Assembly (NCBI RefSeq): GCF_030463535.1
Contig: NC_132894.1
Span: forward strand, 32,601,625 to 32,665,624
DNA length: 64,000 nucleotides
Source of the DNA: Salminus brasiliensis
Lineage: Eukaryota; Chordata; Actinopteri; Characiformes; Bryconidae
Direction: 5' to 3'
Part shown: one piece after another, positions 27,168 to 40,192 of the stretch
Layout: every line of letters begins with the position of its first letter
How positions within the stretch are numbered: position 1 is the stretch's first letter
Notes under the pieces: generated by a model
What the model was told of the DNA's origin: nothing
Database searches by the model: none
Seen by the model: only the letters and a program-made list of their open reading frames with translations
Made by a program: the position numbers and the translations under genes

Positions 27168-27831
27168 ATTCTGGCTCTATTTTATCTATATATAAACAAT
27201 ACAAAACACAAGGCCACCTTCATGTCTTACCTGTACTGTCACTGGTTTTTGTTGGAAAGTGGGTTAAACTGGGGAGTTTTCACAAACGGCTACAATACAA
27301 CCAGTTAATACAGTGAAATAAAGCTCTAACTACTAATTTTATAACTGATCCATAACAATTTTGGTGATATAATAACTAATTCTGACCCCATCTGCACCAG
27401 CTCACGGATTCCCTGGTCCTTCAGGTCCACACTTTTTTTTTATACCCAACCACTTTGCTGACCATCCCTCCTTTCGGACCCCCACACTGCAGTGCATACT
27501 TTCAGTGGCCTTTCTCTTCACTCCTTCCTCGTCTCCTCTCGCAGTTTACACGGGACTCTTTATCAGCAGCCGCTTCCTCTCTTCCACTAACCTTCCGCAG
27601 TGCACCCACGTCTGCAGTGTCCCGGGCTGTAGGGTCTGTAGTGTCGGTGGGTGGGGTTCAGGGGTCACTTTAGTGGTTCTTTTCTTAATTACCGTACATA
27701 CCATTTTCATTCCCCCCATTGTGAATCAAGTAGAGTCATCTTTAAAGGCACAGGCGTCTCTTTTTCCCCCTCTCCTTTCTGGTCAGATCACCTGGGACTG
27801 CTGCCTCGCTGGGCTGCTGCTCTCAGAAGTT

Positions 27832-30800
27832 CTATTCCCTATCGAAGCAGGAGCCATCGTTGACATCGGGGCAGCGGCAGGTGAAGCCCTGTGGTCGCGG
27901 GAGGCACAGATGGGAGCAGCCTCCGTTGTTCCTTGAGCAGTAGTTCACTTCCGCTGGAGAAAAAAAGCGCAGCGATTGTTCAGGATGTTGGATGATGATC
28001 ACCACCCCACCTCATCACCCCCATCCCCATGTTCTGAGTTTTTTTTTAAACCCCTTCCCAGACTCCTCTGCATCTACAACCTCTTTTCTGAAGGCCTCAG
28101 AGAGCTCTTTGGATCTGTCCATGATGATGATCTTCACCACTCACTTTAACCATCAAGAGCAAACCCCAACTCCCCAACTCATCCCAAAAGTACTGGATGG
28201 AGCCCTACCGTCCATCATTCCAGAGAGCACAGTTCTTCCACTGCTCCACAGCTCAATGCTGGGGGGCTTTAGATAGATAGATACTTCATTGACCCTGAAG
28301 AAAATTTAGCAGCCAGTAGCAGTTCCACAATACAGCAAACTGCTCTAGTCCACGCCTGGGGTCAACAGTTTCATATTGTTATCTGCTCTAGAAAGTATTC
28401 TGTACATTTTCTGTACTTCACTACAGGGACTAGACAAGCTGTGCACGTGCATTTGCACATCTGTGTCAGCAATAAAAAAACAAAGTGGCTCATTGTCCAC
28501 TTTAGGCCACATATACACATATACATCTAAATATGTGGGGTAGTGGTTTGGAGGGAATGTGAAGTTCAGGAAACAGCTAGCATTAGCAGTTCGTTTAGTT
28601 TTCTTTCCCAGACAGAAGAGCATATAGCTCGGCCGCTCGTTTTCTATTGGCTCACACTTCAAAACGAATTCTTGGGTCAATTCCCAGTCAAACAAACTGG
28701 CTTTTCCTGCAGACAAAGTTTACTTTATGACAGATAGCAGATGTGTAACTGTAGCGGAGTATTATCCGCTGGGGAAAAGGTCGATAAACAAATTAAAAGC
28801 AGAGAGGGCAAACCTTCAGGGCACTGCGGGTAGGAGGTGGTGATGCCGTAAGCTCGTGATTTCTTTTGAGGCTGGAATTCGTCCACCTCTCTCTCTGCCA
28901 AACGGTCCACAGAAACCACAGCTTGCCTAGGAAAAGACAACACACATACACACACAAGGACAGTCAGTGACATGGCCTCCACAGACCCATGACCATATAA
29001 AGCAGCTTTTCCACTGAGTCAGTGTAACTTAAACATTCAGAGCGGAGACCACCCGCTACCATATCTTGCATCCCATCTCTCATCAAACTGTCCGACTAAA
29101 CAAATTGTAAACTGGCTGGACACGCTGAGCTACAGGTTAAAGGGCAAGTGATGCAGCACATTCCAGCGTGGTCAAACAGAATTCCTCAGAGGTCTGCGCT
29201 GACCAGCGGGAATGTTCATAGGCACTCGAGCGTTCTTCTGTTATGCTGCTGTGTTGTATACAGTATGGCCTCTCACTAACTCAATGTATCTCTTTGTTTT
29301 TGTCCAACCCATTAACATCTGCCCCCAGAGTGGGTGGACAGAGTGTCCTTATCGGTCAATTTGGACAAATGGATCAATTTGAGCTTTCTGTGAGCTACCA
29401 TGTTTCTATCACTGTATAAAAGAAGCTCCATGCTGCCCTTATTGTTGGGTGCACTGTGACAGTTCCTGCAGGTCATTCATGGGTCTCCACAAACACAATA
29501 CAAGGCCACTGAGGTCGCTATTAAAGCAGATAAGTAGACTAAAATACTGACCCCAGCAGAACTTTAGGAAAGTTCAGTGTAGTTCAGTGACATCAACCGT
29601 GGCAAGAGCTTCCTGCAGGTCCCCTGATGACATTTTAGGATCGTCGGAGACCTTGCTAGTATGCTCTGATCTGGCTGTTGTAAACGTTCTCCATGTGTAA
29701 ATGATTCAGTGGATGGTGGAACGTCTGATTCTAATTTCTAAGTTCTAAGGTCTTCCAAAACTCCTCTGTATCTACAACCTTCTTTCTGAAGGCCTCAGAG
29801 AGCTCTTTGGATCTGCTCATGATGGTGATCTTCACCACTCACTTCAACCATCAAGAGCAGACCAGACTAAACATCTGAGGTTTAAATAAGACAGGCTCCT
29901 CCAGAATCCTCTCCAACCATGTTCTGATCATCTGCAGCTGATGTTCTGCACCTGATTCTGGTTTTACACATTTTAAATAGATAATAAATGTAGGGGTGTC
30001 CTAACCTTTTGGTCACAATATGAATTGCAAATGCTTTCATGGGGTGTCCTTATTTTTTCACATGACTGTAGATGTTTTACATTATGGAAATTGGGCTTTT
30101 GTGAAGCCTTTGCCTCTATACCTTCTCCAGTCTGTGTAGTAGAGGTTTCTTCCATAAGAGACAACAGAGAAGGGATAATGCACTCCATCCACCACCTTCT
30201 TCCTCAGGCGAGTGTATGGGTCGATACACTCCACCTTACGCGTACCTGCAGCAGTATGAACGACATGTGATGAGAAGGATCTTAAACATAAGCGTTTTTC
30301 TTAGTAACGACCTGATCCGGTATGGAAGTGTCTTTCTAAGCATGTTTTAACAGGTCTAGGAAACCAAATTTAACCCATTAAAACTATCTTTGTTTATTTA
30401 ATAAACTGTTAAAAATGTTTTTTGTGTTTTTGTTAAGCCCTGACTACTAGAAACTGCACAGTAGAGTTCCTAACCCATGACACTTATAAAAAATCCAACC
30501 GTTTATGAATATTCAGGATTGAAGACAGTTAAAAGTAAACAGGATTGGTGTTACAAACTAGCAATCACACTGGGTCTGGGCATCAATAAATACTCAATAC
30601 TGTTTTATTTGGAAACATTAACATTGATATTTTCAAATATTTAAATATATGATATTATACATACCATCAGCAATATTACATACTTTGATAGTTAAGTAAT
30701 CTATTAACATTCACATATTTTATTATTAATAATCTCATAAAATTGGGACTATTTTTCACTTTTAAATATTCATATGTTTAAATTTTATAATATTATAACC

Positions 30801-33800
30801 ATATACCTAATATACCGAATATCCACTTAATGTAAAACACACATATTTATATATATATATTTTATACATTTTGTTATGTTTCTTGTAATATATATTTATA
30901 TTTCTTATAATATAATTGAATCTCAGCAGCTACTCAATATGAAATATTTGGATATTGATATTTTGAATATAATCAACAGACACTTTACAATGAATAATAA
31001 TCATAATTGTATTTACACGCTCAAAACCTTAATATTTGAGTATTGTATTTTTTATATCTGATTGGGTCTTAATGTCAGCAGCTACACAATATTGCATATT
31101 TAAATATGAATAATTAAAAAAATAAATATTTGAATATTTAAAATACAATACGCCCTATTAAATATCATATTTCTATTCACACATTTTTTTATTATTATTA
31201 TTTTAAATGAATTTGTAACATTCTTATTCCCAGTTTTAGTAATGAGGCATTTTATTATATTCTGCATTAATATTTAAATGCTAGATTTAAATAAACAGCA
31301 CCCCCCCCCCCCCAAACCTGCCCTCAGAGTGATCTAGTGGCATTCCTAACCTGCATCTGCCCAGCACAGCTGCCTGCTATGACTGTCAAAGGTCAATCCG
31401 TTGGGCAGCTCCAGATCATCTTTCACGAGGACGGTCCTGTCCGTGCCGTCCATGTTGGACACCTCTATCTTGGGGTTGTCTCTGTTCCAGTCTGCCCAGT
31501 ACAGACGCCTGCTCCACAGAAAAACAAGAGAGAGAGCAGTCATTTACCGAATTCCACCACAGCTGCAGCTGAACAGAACGCGTCCAGTGTCTGGGTGTTC
31601 ACCCCACAGAGGGACCACTTTTACACAGTGAAAGAATGATAATCGGTGTGTACCCGTTCTTGGGGTCAGCAATGATGGCTCGTGGATTTATGAGGTCTCT
31701 GTCAAAGAGCACGCGGCGGTTGCGTCCATCTAACGTGGACACCTCGATGTGGTCCAGGCGGGAGTCAGTCCAGTACATGTTTCGGGACAGGTGGTCAATC
31801 GCAATTCCTTCAGGACTTCCCAAATCTGTAGGTATGAAGAAACACTGATGGTTCATTTACTCCAAACGAAGAGCAGGAAAACCTTTTAGCTTTTAATGGA
31901 AGTCAATGTCCACTTTTTTATGAGATTAATAATGCCCTACTTTAGGCTAACATGCTAACATGCTAACATGCCTGGTCTTGTGTGACTGGAAATGGCCAGC
32001 GGCGTTGCAAATATGGCCACCAAGTGAACAGACTTGCCCATAAGGACTTCGAATGAACTGTAAATGAGAGTTTGGTCAATGCTAGCATGTTAGCATGTAG
32101 CATGTGTGCTACACTGGGACAGAATATAACATACATACACTGTTAGCTAGTTAGCTTGAGGTGGAGCTAGTGAGCTTGACCTCACTAACGCTCTTGTTAT
32201 TGAACGCAATCAAATCCTCACAGCAATTGGAGAAACCCTTCATGCCTGGACAGTAGGGTCAGTTGTTAGCATGTTAGCATGTGGCTAGTGTGCTACAGCT
32301 ACACTGGGGCATTAAAGCAAGCGTAGCTGTGGTTCAGGAACCAGCCTGAATGGTTTTTCATGGGGAAAGTTGAAGGTTAAAAGTTCCCTCGAACCAAAAG
32401 TGGGAACACTAACACATTAACATATTTGGGGGTTTAGCCATTTGTAAATTGCTACCTTAGAAAAAAGCCTAAATGGACAGAAACCACATAAGCAAGTCCA
32501 TCTGATGTGGTTTGAGGCAAGCATGTGATTTAGATGGGCAGTTCGCACATTGCTGTACGCGTCCATTCCTTAGTTCCACTACAGTTGAGCTAAGGATGAA
32601 AACCTTTAGGATCTAACTGAGCTTGATACTGCTTGAGGCTGTAGGGTCACCTTTTGTGATGATGGCTGTAGGCTGTCCTCCCTGCATGCTGGCCCTGCTG
32701 ATGGACGGCTGTGTGATGTCTGACCAGTACACCATCTTGTCCACACAGTCGTAGGCCACTGCAATCACCACTCTATCCTGCAGAACACATTTCCATCCGC
32801 GTCAGAACCCACATTATCCATTTCCACTGCAAACCCCCATTAGTCATGTTTACTCAAATGGTTTTGAGACAAAACAACTGTCTAGACTCCTCAAGTTGCT
32901 TTAGGACCCCCCCTCCCACACACACACCACCACCACCACCACCACCACCACTACCACCACCCATCCACAGACACACGTTTCAAAACAAGGGTATTGTTCA
33001 AGAGTTTCAGAGGCATAATGTGCAGCTGTGTAACTCATTGGCTATTCTGAGGTGACCACAGTAGAAGCTGGGCACATGGCAAGTGTCTAGCCGAAGAATC
33101 GTGCGACTGTTTGAGAGGAATCTAAGGCATTTCTGAGTGGGTGTTGCAAAATCAAGGGAGAGAAAATCCACAAAATGAGTGAAAAGGAGGAAAATGCTTT
33201 GTGCGTCATGAAGACCAGATATTAGATTTCCTCTTGACCCTTTCCATAATTAACACCAAGCAGGACCAGAAGCCACACCATACTCCTATAACTTTTCATC
33301 CCATTCAGATTGCCTTATTACCTTTACACCTTTCTTCAAGCCTCAAACTATGCATTCTTGGTTGGGAGTCTCTGTGACGCCTGAGTGTGTCTCATGTCTA
33401 TTTTTTCCTTATAATTTATTTTGGCACCTGGATGATGGCCATTCCTTGAGAAAGTTCTTCGTGACACAGATAAAAGTTGATTACTGCTGGACTATCCATC
33501 TCTTATCCTTCTTTAGGCATCAGTAGAGATCACTGCAAAACACTGAAGGCCTCAGACCTGACAAAGAGTGATCTCTACACTGGCAGATGAACCTCAACCC
33601 TCAACAGAGCCAATCAAAATAGAAGACAGCTCAAAGCCATTGGCCTTTGGACTCACAGGGAGATGCATCATGGTCTTGGCCTCCTCTTTCATCATGCTGT
33701 TGCCGTCCAGGGGGATGTGTTCGATTTTGCCGCTCTGGGCAAATAGGAGGTTAACTCCTGGAGAAACTGGACTCACAACAGGGCTGGGCGTGGGGCCAAA

Positions 33801-36800
33801 CACGGTAGGAGACACATTATGGTCCAAACCTAGAGGCAGACAGAAAAAAAACATCCTGGGCATCAATAATGGCGTAAGTATTAATTATTAAGATCATCCC
33901 AAGCTCTGAAGTAGCACTGCAGTTTAACAAGGATCCCTTGTTTTTGCTAACCCCAATTTAACCTCTAAACCAATGATCTAGAGGCAGGTCTTGTGGAATG
34001 TTCCTGGTATGCAAGGGTCAGTACCCATCAAAGGTTCTCCAAGGAGGGACAACCACTGAACCGACAGCAGGTAATGTTCTATGAGGACCCGGCTCACAAT
34101 CTGCTGGAGTCCATGCCTCGACGGTTCAGAGCTGTTTTGGCAGTACATGTGTGACCTTCACAATATCAGGCAGGTGGTTTTAATGTTACGGCTGATAGGA
34201 CAGTGTATACTCATCAGTCTGTGCTTACATGTGGGTCTGTTGCCTGGTCCACTTCTGGTTCCAGGGATTTCCTGCCCACTGCGGTCCACACACCAGCACT
34301 GACCAGTGCCGCTGTGGCACTGTGTGGGCTCGTACTCTCCATAGGGGTCACAGGTGGGGACGTACTGACCCACCGCAGGCCGTGGGCGGAAGATGCCGTA
34401 TCCTCCTGATGTGGCGTCCTGCACGGACTCTCTGTGCAGCTCACAGGCTGTCTTCTCACGGTCTGAAACGAGTGAAAACAGCTGAGGAACAGGTGCAGAG
34501 AGGAGGCCCAAATGACACACTGAATTAATTAGAACTCGACGGGGGCTGGCGAGCAGATTTAGGGATGTGGAATATGGTGAAGTAGACACAGGCATGGGAC
34601 CCCAGGCTCTCAGTGGTTCAACCAGTGGTCCAGCCACAATCATCAACACTCATGCAAATTCTCTAAAACCACATCTAAAAACAATGTGTGGAAATAAATA
34701 TTTATGGTAATTAATTAAATACATAAATGGAAAGAATAAATATTCTTAAATATTATTTAAAGAAGAAAAAATGAATTTCGGCTGTAAATGTAAAAAATAC
34801 TGCTCAGAATATAAATCTAATAAATACAAATATTAATATATAGGTAAAAACTGATTCTATTCTATATGAAGATATGCAATTCTATACAAAATAAAATGAC
34901 AAATAAAGAAATAAATAATATTCATATATAAGTATAAATGTATACATATTAATTATATAAGAAATTGTATACAAAATAAAATGACAAATAAAGAAATACA
35001 TAAATAAATGGAAAAAATAAATACAAATATTAATATATAGGTAAAAAATTATATATAATAATTATATATCTCTATATATATATATTAATATATAAGTAAT
35101 TCTATACAAAATAAAATGAAGATAAATAAATAAATAAATAATATTGAAGCAAATATATATATAAATTAATATATTCTGAAAGTAAATAAACACCCACTGC
35201 TCAAAAAAAAATCTAATAACTAAATATATTAATATATAAGACTGATATATAATAAATATATATAAGAAAAATAAATAATTAAATGACAATACAGCAACTA
35301 CACTGTAATTAGCCTTTTACATTATTACTGTCAACTAATCGTATATATTTCAGAGTTGCTTCATCGACTTACTACTACTAAATCATAAATCACATCATAT
35401 GCAGAGGCAGTGCAGTAGCAGTGTTGCAGGGGTGAGGGGTTCAATCCAATCAAATGTCAGACAAAGGGAACTATCATTAAGGCAAGGCGTCGTGTGACAT
35501 ACCTGCCCTGAAATTAGGACAAAAGATTTTTTTGCTTAAAGTAAACAAGTTCTTTCTCAGTGACCAGAGGGCCACATCTGCAGTTAAAAGAGCCCACATC
35601 CCACATTTCCCTCCCTGAAGGAGGAAACCTCCGTCATAATGTGGGTTTAGGTATCAAAAATAGTCATGAGTGCATTTACACAAACCGCTCTTTACCTCTT
35701 AGAACTAAACAGATGGTTTTATAACTTTAAGACATATGTAAATGACTTCTCTTATGATTGAGCATCCTGTATTATTTTAATACAAAAATCATTCTGTGAT
35801 TAAACACTAAATTTAGTTTGATTGAGTGGGGCTGAACTGCTGTTGCCAGAATAGGTTTATTTATGCAAATGAGTTGATTTCTGTGACATCACAAAAAAGC
35901 TGGAGGAAGCCAGTCTGAGATACATATTATCAATTTCATACACACAGAAAAATTGCACCATTGCATTGGTCAACTCTGTCTGGTGCACTGGTCCACATCA
36001 TCTTCATGGAGGAGCCATAAGAAAGAAACTTCAGTGATTCCATCACAAAACATCTGGAAGCCAGATGAGGTTGTGGAAACACAGCACTATGGGACGATGG
36101 AGTCAACACAGAAGTCTTTGGGCACTTTTTTTGGTAGAAAAAAGAAAAGAACACCTTAATGAAAAGAACACCTTGCCAACTGTGAAGCATCTATCATGCT
36201 TCAGGGTTGTGTTTCTGCCAGTGGCACTGGCAATATTGTAAGGGATGAGGACTCCACAAAGTACCAGCAAATCCTGAATGCATGTGTAAAAAAAACTGTC
36301 AAGAGGTTGGCTTCTACAACAGGGCCGTGATCCAAAACATACTCCTGACCTAAACATCACAGAGAATTTGTGGATTGGCCCCAATCCCAAAGAACTAGAG
36401 GCCTTCAGCAGTGAAGGGTGGGGTTCAATTCCAACTACAAGAACTGAAAAAAAGAGTAACAGCTGCAAGTAGTGATTTCTACCAATGTTGGTGTTACTGA
36501 ATCTGTACCCAAACCTTTGCACCAATGCAATTATTTATCTGATCCAATTAAAAGGGAATGTCTATGTGTGAAATCAAGCTGATTCAAGGAGGCGATTAGG
36601 ATAACAATCCTAATCAAATTGTACCGAGGTCAGACATTTACACCCCTGGTCAGACATGGAGGTCAGACATTTACATCCCTGGTCATGAAGCCAGAGGCAT
36701 ATAGAGATGAGAAGGGATGTATGAGTGTGTTCACACACCTTCAAAACACTGAAACACCATTCAAATGAACCCGATTCAAATCAGAACCGGAAGGAGTGTG

Positions 36801-39614
36801 CTTGTGTCCTTCCTCCACCCTCGGACACACATTCCTATCTCAGCCCAGGCTCACAGGAAGCCCAGTGTGTTCCTCTCGCACTCATTCACAGTCACAAGTA
36901 CCCATGATTCACTGCTGTTTACATGATGTTATCTTTTGTTTACGTTTGTTTACGCCTGTAATCAGCGTACTCACTTAACCTCCTGACTTGGACCAAATTA
37001 TTTCCTTTCGGACGTCCACGTCCACATCGCACTTAAAGCCTCCAGACTACGACATGTTCCTTGGTGACTGAGTACCTACCTGATATAGATGTGCAGGTGA
37101 AGCCATCGCCATGGAAACCTGGGCGGCACTGGCAGGTAAAGGAGCCCTCTGTGTTGTGGCACACGGCATCTCTATGGCAACGGGCAGTCTGACACTCGTC
37201 AATATCTATGAAGCACAGACAAAGAGAGAAAAAAAGACAACTGTGAAATAATTAAAGTAATTATTAGTAATTATAAAGTAATGACTTCATCAGAGTCCGA
37301 GTCTGAGCCTAATACATCTCTTTAAATGGAAATACAGCGCACTGTGTTCATCATTAGAACATCTCCAGAGATCTCCTCATGGAGTCTAGTATTATTTAGA
37401 GTTCTGCTCAGATCAACACCTGGTTTGGTGGTAAATCAGGGCTTAATGATGGTAAATCAGGTGAGCTGCTGCTGCTGCTGCTGCTGATGGAGTTGAACAC
37501 ATCCTCCACGCTGTGCTGGCTGGACTGGACTGGGGGGGGGGGGTGTCCAGGAGAAACCTGCAGGAACCGAGCTCTGTTCTTCAGACTAGCTCACCGATAA
37601 GATCTCACTACTTTCTTTCTTCAGAATGAGAAGCTCTTGTTTCTCCTTTTTACTGGATTCATGTTCACCTGCTTTATCAGTTCTGATGAGATCAGGAGCT
37701 CCCACAGTGAAGAACCCTCTACAGCTCAGAGCCTAGGTGTCTGAAACATCTGCTCAGTGCTGTATATATTTCACATTATAGTTAAGAATGTGTTTCTAAT
37801 TGTGTCAGCATCCTGAAGATATGAGGTTTCGCTACAACAGAGACGCTGCGCCACAAACATGATGCAAAGCAATACGAAGGAAACCAGTCAGACAGCCTCA
37901 GAAAAATGATTTCAACACAGTTACAGGAATTTACTTTGGGATCTCTCCAAAAGTAGTTATTACAAAAGCAGGAGTGGGGGAAGGGGCCAATGGGGGAAGG
38001 GGGGGGGGTAGTAGAAGCTAAGCACATCTGTGGAGCCTGTGGTCTGAGCATTTCCTGTCCCGTACACTACACTTCCCCTCCCCTGAGGACTGGAGCGGGG
38101 GGGTGCATACCACGTACAGCTCCTCATGCTTCTGGACAGTGAGTTAGCTGGCTGATATGGACAGAGTTCATCGAGACGCCAACACAAGGTCTTCCCATGA
38201 CTGAATGAAAAGGACTAATCCAGACCAGACCTCCTGACACACTTGCTTTAGTTTTGAACTGGAACTTTGAGGCTAATGAGGCTAACAAGTCATGGAAATT
38301 CCCCAGTCTAGCCTTACACAGACAGAATACCTATTAGGGGTGTACAAAAATATCAATATATGGAAGTATTGTGATATTATGCTTTGCAGTAATTTCACCC
38401 ACCCATCAGATATTTCACCATTTTCTCCCCAATTTGGACCGCCAATTACTCCACCCGTACATACCCCCCACATCGCACGCAATGCCCCCGAAACTAGTGA
38501 GGGCAACCCCCTCCGTCATGCCACTCATTTTCCGAACTTCCGGGCAACCAACACACCTGGAAGGAAGCGCCGCATACCCGTCTTCAATGCACCAGCCGCC
38601 AGACACCAGTGAAGGGCAGCACCACAACAAAGCAATGTGGGTGGGAGAGCGCCATTTACCCACCCACTCTCGGGGCCTCGGCTGCCAATGGCTAGCAGCA
38701 TGACCGGGATGGATGGTCTTAGGCTGGTCTAAGCTGGTCTTTGGTGGTCAAGGTGGTTGAACAGCTTGTCAGCCCGGCAAAAACATACCCTAAGCTGGTT
38801 AACCAGCTCTTGAGCAGCATAGTGTATGATGCATTTGATTTTGGTAAAGTTTCATCATGCTGGTCGTCCAGCTTGGACATGCTGGTCAACCAGATTGATG
38901 ATGTTGGTCAAGCTGTTTTACCAAGCTAGTTAACCAGTATGACCAAGCATGACCAAGCAAGACCAAGGTGGTCGACCAGCATGATCAACATCACCAAGCT
39001 GGTCTTGCTTGGTCATGCTTGGTCATACTGGTCAAACAGCCTTCACTTCAAGGGTAAAAAGGCTTTGGACCTCTCTATCACAAACATGCTTCTTTAAGGA
39101 ACCAAAAGTGGTTCTTCTATGGCATCGCCCAAAGACCCATTTGTAGCACCTTTATTTTTTAAGAGTGTCAGAAAACCAGATACTCAAGTCCACTAGAACA
39201 CCTCAGATTGGTCTGAAGTCTTGTGATCTGAATGTTCCTTCACCTAAAGACTACATTAGCCTTATAGCATCCGTACAAAATAGGCAGTAAACTCCACCAG
39301 AGAATCAGCTGTTAATAGGACACCCTACCCTGACAGGTCCTGCCGTTTCCGAGGAAGCCTGGCAGACAGGAGCAGATGTAGGAGGACGCCCCAGTGTAGC
39401 TGCATCGCGCTCGCTCTGGAACGTCGCAGTCGTGACTCCCTCTCTGGCAGTGATCGATGGGAAGGGCCACTTCTGCAGAGACAAGATAAAAAAAACAACA
39501 ATCAACTGTAATCTGCTTTTCCTAATGTTCTTAACTGTCCCAGGTCCCTCGTGGTGAATCCACAATCAGTGGACCTTGTTCACCAACTGTACCAATTCAG
39601 CTCATCTCTCTCTA

Positions 39615-39645
<31 letters not shown>

Positions 39646-39684
39646 TCCTGTCTCTCTCTCTCTATCTATCTCTCTATCGATCTA

Positions 39685-39715
<31 letters not shown>

Positions 39716-39917
39716 ATCTATCTATCTCTCTCTATCAATCTCTCTCTCTCTCTCTCTTTCTCTATCTCTCTCTCTCTCTTTCTCTATCTCTCTATCGATC
39801 TATCGTTTTTCTCTCTTTCTTTCTCTCTCTCTCTCTCTATCTATCTCTCTATCAATCTCTCTCTCTCTTTCTTTCTCTCTCTCTCCCTGTCTCTATCTCT
39901 CTATCGATCTATCTTTT

Positions 39918-39949
<32 letters not shown>

Positions 39950-40157
39950 TATCGATCTCTCTATCTCTCTCCCTGTCACTCTCTCTCTATCTATCTCTCT
40001 TTTTCTCTTTCTCTCTCTCTATCTCTGTCTCTCTATCTCTCTCTCTCTCTCTCTCTCCCTGTCTCTCTCTCCTTATCTATCTATCTATCTCTCTTTCGAT
40101 CTATCTCTCTCTCTTTCTCTCTCTCTCTCTCTATCTCTTTATCGATCTATCTTTTTA

Positions 40158-40192
<35 letters not shown>

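Larger units (their letters stand above)
24204..27831. other. tbce and nid1 3' UTRs and convergent intergenic gap
   Basis: tbce 3' UTR sequence follows the stop at 24203, with ATTAAA at 24372-24377 as the likely first poly(A) signal. On the minus strand, nid1 3' UTR runs left from 27831; candidate AATAAA motifs (TTTATT on plus) are at 26849-26854 and 26425-26430. In between lie a SINE-like repeat (24985-25225), a GC-rich unassigned block (26160-26350) and TA microsatellites (26750-27165). No protein-coding exon was recognised. Confidence 0.5.
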
